Source: Runella slithyformis DSM 19594 (lineage in GTDB: Bacteria > Bacteroidota > Bacteroidia > Cytophagales > Spirosomataceae). From it: a stretch of 64,000 nt of DNA. The notes beneath the pieces are model-generated. The model did no database searches. It was not told the origin of the DNA and saw only the letters and a program-made list of their open reading frames with translations. The translations under genes and the position numbers were made by a program. Location of the stretch: contig NC_015704.1 in the NCBI RefSeq assembly GCF_000218895.1, forward strand, positions 1-64,000. Direction: 5' to 3'. Below, piece after piece: positions 59,875 through 64,000 of the stretch. Position 1 is the stretch's first letter, and each line of letters begins with the position of its first letter.

Positions 59875-61478
59875 CGCATTGAGAGTTCGTTAGATTTTAC
59901 AAAACTTTCGCTGTCCATGAGGAATTGTGCGTTTTCGGCAATCGTTTCTTGACTCGAAAGGCCAGATAGTATCTGAATCCAGCCACCTTGTTGTAGTCCT
60001 GTTTTGACCGTACGGGAGCGGAACGCTCCCCTTTCCTGCACAAATGCGGTTTTGGTTCTGCCCATATCAAGTAAGGCGGTCGTCGGCACCCACAAAGCTT
60101 CCTGACTGCCGGCATTGATAGATGCTTTGACCAATGAACCAATTTTCAATTTGCCATTTGGATTGCTCAGATATACCCTTGCCTGTGGGTTGCGATTGTT
60201 GACCGAAATCATGGGTTCGAGGTAGTTTACTTTGCCGAAAAGTTGGGTTTCTTCGTTGTTTTCCAACATAATCATCACCGACTGCCCTACTTTTACTTTG
60301 GGTACATCAGTTGGGTAAAATTCAAGCATTGCCCAGACCGTACCCGTGCTTTGCACATCGAATAAACGTTGTCCTTTTTGCACATACATTCCTTCTTTGA
60401 GGGTCAATTCACCGTTTTGAGCGGCAGGTGGCGGCGCAATTGACGAACTGGTCTTTGAACTGCCCATCCCGCTGCTCATACTGCCGCTTCCACCCGAAGG
60501 TAAAGACATTGGCGCAGCCCCTCCAACACCACGCTCGACAATCACACCACTATACGGGCTGTAAATGCTCAATTGCATCGTTGGTTTTTTGCTTTGTTCA
60601 ACAGTCTTGATTTGCTCAGAAGTTAAGCCCAACAGCGATAATCGTTGCCTGGTACTTTCTATTAAGGTCTGATTATCAGCATCGTTTTGTAAAAGAAAAA
60701 TTAAGTTTTGTTGTGATGTTACAATTTCGGGACTGTAAATGTCCATGATTTTCTGTCCCTTGCTCACCGCTTGGAACGGATACCGCACGTACAGTCGCTC
60801 TATTCGACCGCCAAAGCGAGTGGCAATGCTGTTTAAAGCCCGTGCATCATAACTCAAAAAGCCGAAGGCATTGACCACCATTTTTTGAGAGCGTTGCTCA
60901 GGTTGGGTAGTTTTTACGCCACTCAATACATACTCATAAGTAGGCTTCACCAGAATCGCTAAACTGTCATTGGACGAAAGTGCTTCGGTAGCACCTCCTT
61001 TTTTTACTAAGTCCATCCCACAAATTGGGCAAGAACCTGCTTTGTCTTTCTGAATTTGAGGGTGCATAGGGCAAGTATAAACGGCTTTTTCAGCCGAGAC
61101 AGCTTCTTTTTTTTCGACTAAATCCATACCACAAACAGGACAGGACCCAGGCTTATCGTAGGTTTTCTCGCCCTCACATTTCATGGTACAGTAGTATTGC
61201 TTGCCCGCTTTTTTCATTTGCCCCATCATGACCGTTGCTGTATCGCCGTGGGCTTGGTGGTTAGGCACTTTTACCAAATCCATACCGCAAACAGGACAGG
61301 ATTCTGGTTTGTCGTAGGTTTTGTTGCCTTCGCATTTCATGGGGCAGGCATACACATCTTTTGGTTTGTCTTCGCCTTTTTGGAAATATTGGTTGATATA
61401 TTGACAACCCGATAAACCAACGAACAAGACAAAAACAAGCCAAACGAGGCGGTTATCTTTTTTCCAATTCTTTTTCAT
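59871..61478 (-). CDS. CusB-type adaptor with three heavy-metal-binding domains
   Basis: A 535-aa lipoprotein (lipobox LFVGLSGCQY, Cys25). Three successive metal-binding domains each carry paired cysteines: CPMKCEG...CPVCGMDLVK (about 45-72), CTMKCEG...CPVCGMDLVE (about 96-122), and CPMHPQ...CPICGMDLVK (about 134-160). The membrane-fusion core then spans about 185-520, with a Gly/Ser/Met-rich loop (GGSGSMSSGMGSSKTSSS) that may add flexible Met ligands. It likely gathers Cu(I)/Ag(I) in the periplasm for the CusA pump. Overlaps the TolC gene by 26 bases. Confidence 0.93.
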   Translation of the reverse strand: MKKNWKKDNRLVWLVFVLFVGLSGCQYINQYFQKGEDKPKDVYACPMKCEGNKTYDKPESCPVCGMDLVKVPNHQAHGDTATVMMGQMKKAGKQYYCTMKCEGEKTYDKPGSCPVCGMDLVEKKEAVSAEKAVYTCPMHPQIQKDKAGSCPICGMDLVKKGGATEALSSNDSLAILVKPTYEYVLSGVKTTQPEQRSQKMVVNAFGFLSYDARALNSIATRFGGRIERLYVRYPFQAVSKGQKIMDIYSPEIVTSQQNLIFLLQNDADNQTLIESTRQRLSLLGLTSEQIKTVEQSKKPTMQLSIYSPYSGVIVERGVGGAAPMSLPSGGSGSMSSGMGSSKTSSSIAPPPAAQNGELTLKEGMYVQKGQRLFDVQSTGTVWAMLEFYPTDVPKVKVGQSVMIMLENNEETQLFGKVNYLEPMISVNNRNPQARVYLSNPNGKLKIGSLVKASINAGSQEALWVPTTALLDMGRTKTAFVQERGAFRSRTVKTGLQQGGWIQILSGLSSQETIAENAQFLMDSESFVKSNELSMR

Positions 61479-62733
61479 ATTCTACCTGTGCTTGCAGTAG
61501 TTGTTGTAATAAATCTAACTGGTTCATACGAGCCATTTTGAGCTCCATCCACGCATCAAGTACCATGAACAATTCGTCGGTGTTCTGCTCATAAGCCAAC
61601 AAGGTGCTTTGATAGCGTTTCCGAAGGGCAGGGAACTGCTCGTTTTCGTACTGCTTAATTTGAGCTTGATACGACTGCATCATTACCTGACGGTCGGCCA
61701 AATTTCCTAAAATCTGATTAGTCAAACCCTCTCGCTGTTTATTGTAGGCTTGTCGTTGATAATCAAGCCCTTTGATATTGGCTTTAATTTGTCGGCTGGA
61801 CCATTTGGCAAAGGGAATCGTGACCATGCCCATGAGCGTAAACTGCCATTGGTTGCCAAAAGCGAACATGTGGCCGTACTGTACGCCAAACATGGGTTTG
61901 AGTTTCTGAAATTCCACTTCCTGTTTGTAACGGGAAATGGTCAGGCTTTGGTCAATCACTTTTAAATCACTGCGGTTTATTACAGCAGTGGTATCTAAAT
62001 TTAACGGAGTGTTTGGATACAGATAAGCCAAAGAAAGCGTGTCAATCTGGAAATCAACGGCTCGGTCTTGCAGCATGAGCGTATTGAGCATTACTTTTTG
62101 CTGACGAATGTCACCGTCGAACATCAGGTTCATGCGATCTAAATCTAAGAGTGCGGCTTTGGCTTTGTAGATGCTGCTTAATTTTTCTTGGTTGTATTTG
62201 TACCGAACCTCTGCTGACTCAATCATGTATTTGAGTAGATTTTGACTTTCTTTTAACACATTTTTCTTCTTCTCCAACACTAACCAACGGTAATAGGCGA
62301 TTTTAGCTTCGGCGAAAAGCATATTTCGCATTACGCCTTTTTGGGCAGTTTCCATGCCCGACATAGATTTCATGTAGCGTTCTTCGGCATCCAGCATTTT
62401 ACGATTGGGTATCATCTGTTCGCCTTGAACCATAAATGACCCCATGCCCTGATTCATGCCTTCGTGGTATAATGCACCCGCCCGACTCCACATCATATAG
62501 TTGTACGGGGTCATAAAGAATCCCGCACCAAATTTGGGGGCTTCCCAGTTTCGAGCACCTTCGGCATAAGCATCCAGTTCTTTTACTTTGGCATCCATCA
62601 TTTTCAAATCAGGGTGGGTTTCCTCAATTCGATTGAGTATCCCGCTCAAATTTAGTTTTTGTTGTGCTTCGCAAACAATAGCATAGAGCAATAGCCCTAC
62701 TGCTAACCATGGCTTTTTACTCTTTAACATCAT
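61453..62733 (-). CDS. TolC-family outer-membrane efflux channel (CusC-like)
   Basis: A 426-aa protein from the ATG at 62733, overlapping the end of cusA. It has a signal peptide (cleavage near CEAQQ), two TolC helical repeats with coiled-coil segments (about 30-215 and 245-425), and the Met-rich surface region NYMMWSRAGALYHEGMNQGM (about 80-99), which may bind Cu/Ag. It forms the exit duct for the CBA complex. Confidence 0.93.
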   Translation of the reverse strand: MMLKSKKPWLAVGLLLYAIVCEAQQKLNLSGILNRIEETHPDLKMMDAKVKELDAYAEGARNWEAPKFGAGFFMTPYNYMMWSRAGALYHEGMNQGMGSFMVQGEQMIPNRKMLDAEERYMKSMSGMETAQKGVMRNMLFAEAKIAYYRWLVLEKKKNVLKESQNLLKYMIESAEVRYKYNQEKLSSIYKAKAALLDLDRMNLMFDGDIRQQKVMLNTLMLQDRAVDFQIDTLSLAYLYPNTPLNLDTTAVINRSDLKVIDQSLTISRYKQEVEFQKLKPMFGVQYGHMFAFGNQWQFTLMGMVTIPFAKWSSRQIKANIKGLDYQRQAYNKQREGLTNQILGNLADRQVMMQSYQAQIKQYENEQFPALRKRYQSTLLAYEQNTDELFMVLDAWMELKMARMNQLDLLQQLLQAQVEYEKELEKR

Positions 62734-64000
62734 AAAGTTCAATTTTTCCGTAGCGTTTTAGCTCCCATTCTTTGGTCATCTCAAACACAACAGGTGTAAC
62801 CAATAGCACATAAATTGTAGAAGTAATTGTACCGCCAATGAGCGGAATCGTAATAGGGAGCATCACATCTGAACCTACGCCAGTTGCCCACAGAATCGGA
62901 ATTAGACCAAACAAAGAAACGGACACGGTCATGAGTTTGGGGCGAAGTCGTTGGGCTGCTCCCCTAATCACATATTCTCGAATATCTGCATTGGTGATGG
63001 TGTCTTTTGAATTACCCTTGGCAAGCACCAAATTTTGCATAGCTTCATTGAGGTAAATCGTCATAAGCATAGCGGTTTCGATAGCCATACCGAACAGAGC
63101 AATGAAACCCACTGCCACCGCCACCGAAAGATTGACCCCGTAGAAATACACCATATATACCCCGCCAATGAGGGCAAATGGTACGGTAATCATGGTAATT
63201 AGTGCCTCTTTCATGGAGTTGTAAGTGAAATACAACACAAAGAAGATAATGACCAGCACGATGGGTAGGATGATTTTGAGGGTACGATTGGCACGAATCT
63301 GGTTTTCCCACTGCCCACTCCACTCAATAAAATAACCTTTTGGCAGTTTTTTTACCGAAGACTCCAATTTCTTCATCGCTTCCTCCACAGTACTTCCTAA
63401 ATCTCGGTCTCTGACATTGAAAAGTACAGTACCCCGAAGCATGGCATTTTCTGAGTTAATCATAGGTGGCCCTTCTGAAATTTTCACTTCGGCAATGGCA
63501 TCCAAGGGAATTGGACCATAGCTTGCGGTTTGAACCTGCATTCGTTTTAGAGCCTGAATATTGTTTCGGAAGTCTTGGGCAAAACGGGCATTGACTGTAA
63601 AACGTTGACGACCTTCTACGGTAGTAGTCAGAATCATACCTCCCAAGGCACTTTCTACAATCATGTTTACGTCGTCAACACTCAATCCATAACGCCCGAT
63701 TTCCTCCTTTTTGACTATTATATCAATGTATTTACCACCTGTAATGGGTTCAACATATAAGTCTTTTATCCCGTCAATGCCATCCAGTTGCTTTTTGAGC
63801 ATCTGCGAAACTCGATTGATTGAATCTAAACTTTGCCCGTACACCTTCAAACCCACATCGGTGCGAATTCCCGTCGAAAGCATATTGATACGGTTGATGA
63901 TGGGCTGCGTCCAGCCATTGGTTACGCCAGGAATTTGCAGTTTAGCATTAAGTTCGTTGATAATATCATCCTTAGTTTTTCCTTTACGCCATTCATTTTT
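62717..64000 (-). CDS. cusA: CusA/CzcA-type RND pump, 3' part (5' end beyond window)
   Basis: Frame open from 64000 to the stop at 62717, giving 427 visible C-terminal residues of a protein normally about 1040 aa. The visible part starts KNEWRKGKTKDD in the second periplasmic region and includes GWTQPIINRINMLSTGIRTD, EGRQRFTVNARF, the TM7-TM12 block (ILPIVLVIIFFVLYFTYNS, YLNEAM..., ATGVGSDVMLPITIPLIGG) and a short cytoplasmic end. Met-containing segments and adjacent adaptors favour copper/silver as substrate. Confidence 0.93.
   Translation of the reverse strand, partial: KNEWRKGKTKDDIINELNAKLQIPGVTNGWTQPIINRINMLSTGIRTDVGLKVYGQSLDSINRVSQMLKKQLDGIDGIKDLYVEPITGGKYIDIIVKKEEIGRYGLSVDDVNMIVESALGGMILTTTVEGRQRFTVNARFAQDFRNNIQALKRMQVQTASYGPIPLDAIAEVKISEGPPMINSENAMLRGTVLFNVRDRDLGSTVEEAMKKLESSVKKLPKGYFIEWSGQWENQIRANRTLKIILPIVLVIIFFVLYFTYNSMKEALITMITVPFALIGGVYMVYFYGVNLSVAVAVGFIALFGMAIETAMLMTIYLNEAMQNLVLAKGNSKDTITNADIREYVIRGAAQRLRPKLMTVSVSLFGLIPILWATGVGSDVMLPITIPLIGGTITSTIYVLLVTPVVFEMTKEWELKRYGKIELYDVKE

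Noticed and set aside
1-64000. tRNA, rRNA, riboswitch or integrase/att signatures
   Set aside because: No cloverleaf, rRNA-like block, known riboswitch core or tyrosine/serine recombinase was recognised by eye; the element reads as a plasmid, not an integrated one.

Overview
The window looks like a large piece of a conjugative plasmid from a Bacteroidota bacterium, probably of the Cytophagales type. This rests on the Bacteroides-style tra gene order (DUF4134/TraE, TraF, TraG, TraJ, TraK, TraM, TraN, TraO), TTTG/TAnnTTTG promoters, and families typical of that phylum (DUF2911, DUF3347, DUF6660, GDCCxC, CzcA fused to a TolC-like domain). I cannot name the genus. An iteron origin, a Rep_3-type initiator and a ParA plus ribbon-helix-helix (RHH) pair argue for a plasmid rather than an integrated element.

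Layout. 58-1382 (minus): parA, a small RHH protein and a membrane protein. 1651-12004 (plus): the mating-pore operon from traE to traO. 12013-17977 (minus): a two-gene module, a radical SAM protein and a methyltransferase-helicase fusion, whose 3' end is split by an IS21-family element (12106-14666) with a 6-bp target duplication. 18037-19506 (minus): a split HipBST-like toxin-antitoxin locus with three operator palindromes. 20027-21084 (minus): a short HUH relaxase and its MobC-like partner. 21241-22934 (plus): a TraA/ParA-like ATPase, a TraB-like protein and a membrane protein. 23055-26954 (minus): single plasmid genes separated by a recurring intergenic element. 26955-29006: iteron origin and rep gene. 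29100-31550: copper ATPase and copper-chaperone-like protein. 31572-39620 (minus): complete type I restriction-modification operon with a YgjP-like metallopeptidase. 39905-64000 (minus): a long metal-resistance island with a Zn/Cd-type ATPase, CzcB and CzcA-OMF, a CopB-type ATPase, copper-binding accessory proteins, a mercury-uptake operon that also carries a restriction-like nuclease, and a Cus-type CBA efflux system running off the window end.

How the parts relate. The backbone (1-29 kb) replicates, segregates and transfers the plasmid, and the HipBST and restriction loci plausibly stabilise it. The cargo (29-64 kb) mainly handles copper, silver, zinc, cadmium and mercury. No coupling protein (VirD4/TraD type), mercuric reductase or dedicated metal-response regulator is visible here.

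The most striking undescribed signals are: (1) about fifteen arrays of an 8-bp repeat (roughly MTAKNNAA) spread through the backbone and not noticed in the cargo, the kind of site expected for the plasmid's RHH protein; (2) the radical SAM plus methyltransferase-helicase pair, a candidate defence or DNA-repair module; (3) a recurring motif TTACCCCCTGATTCCCG next to hairpins between the 23-27 kb genes. No tRNA, rRNA or CRISPR array was seen.
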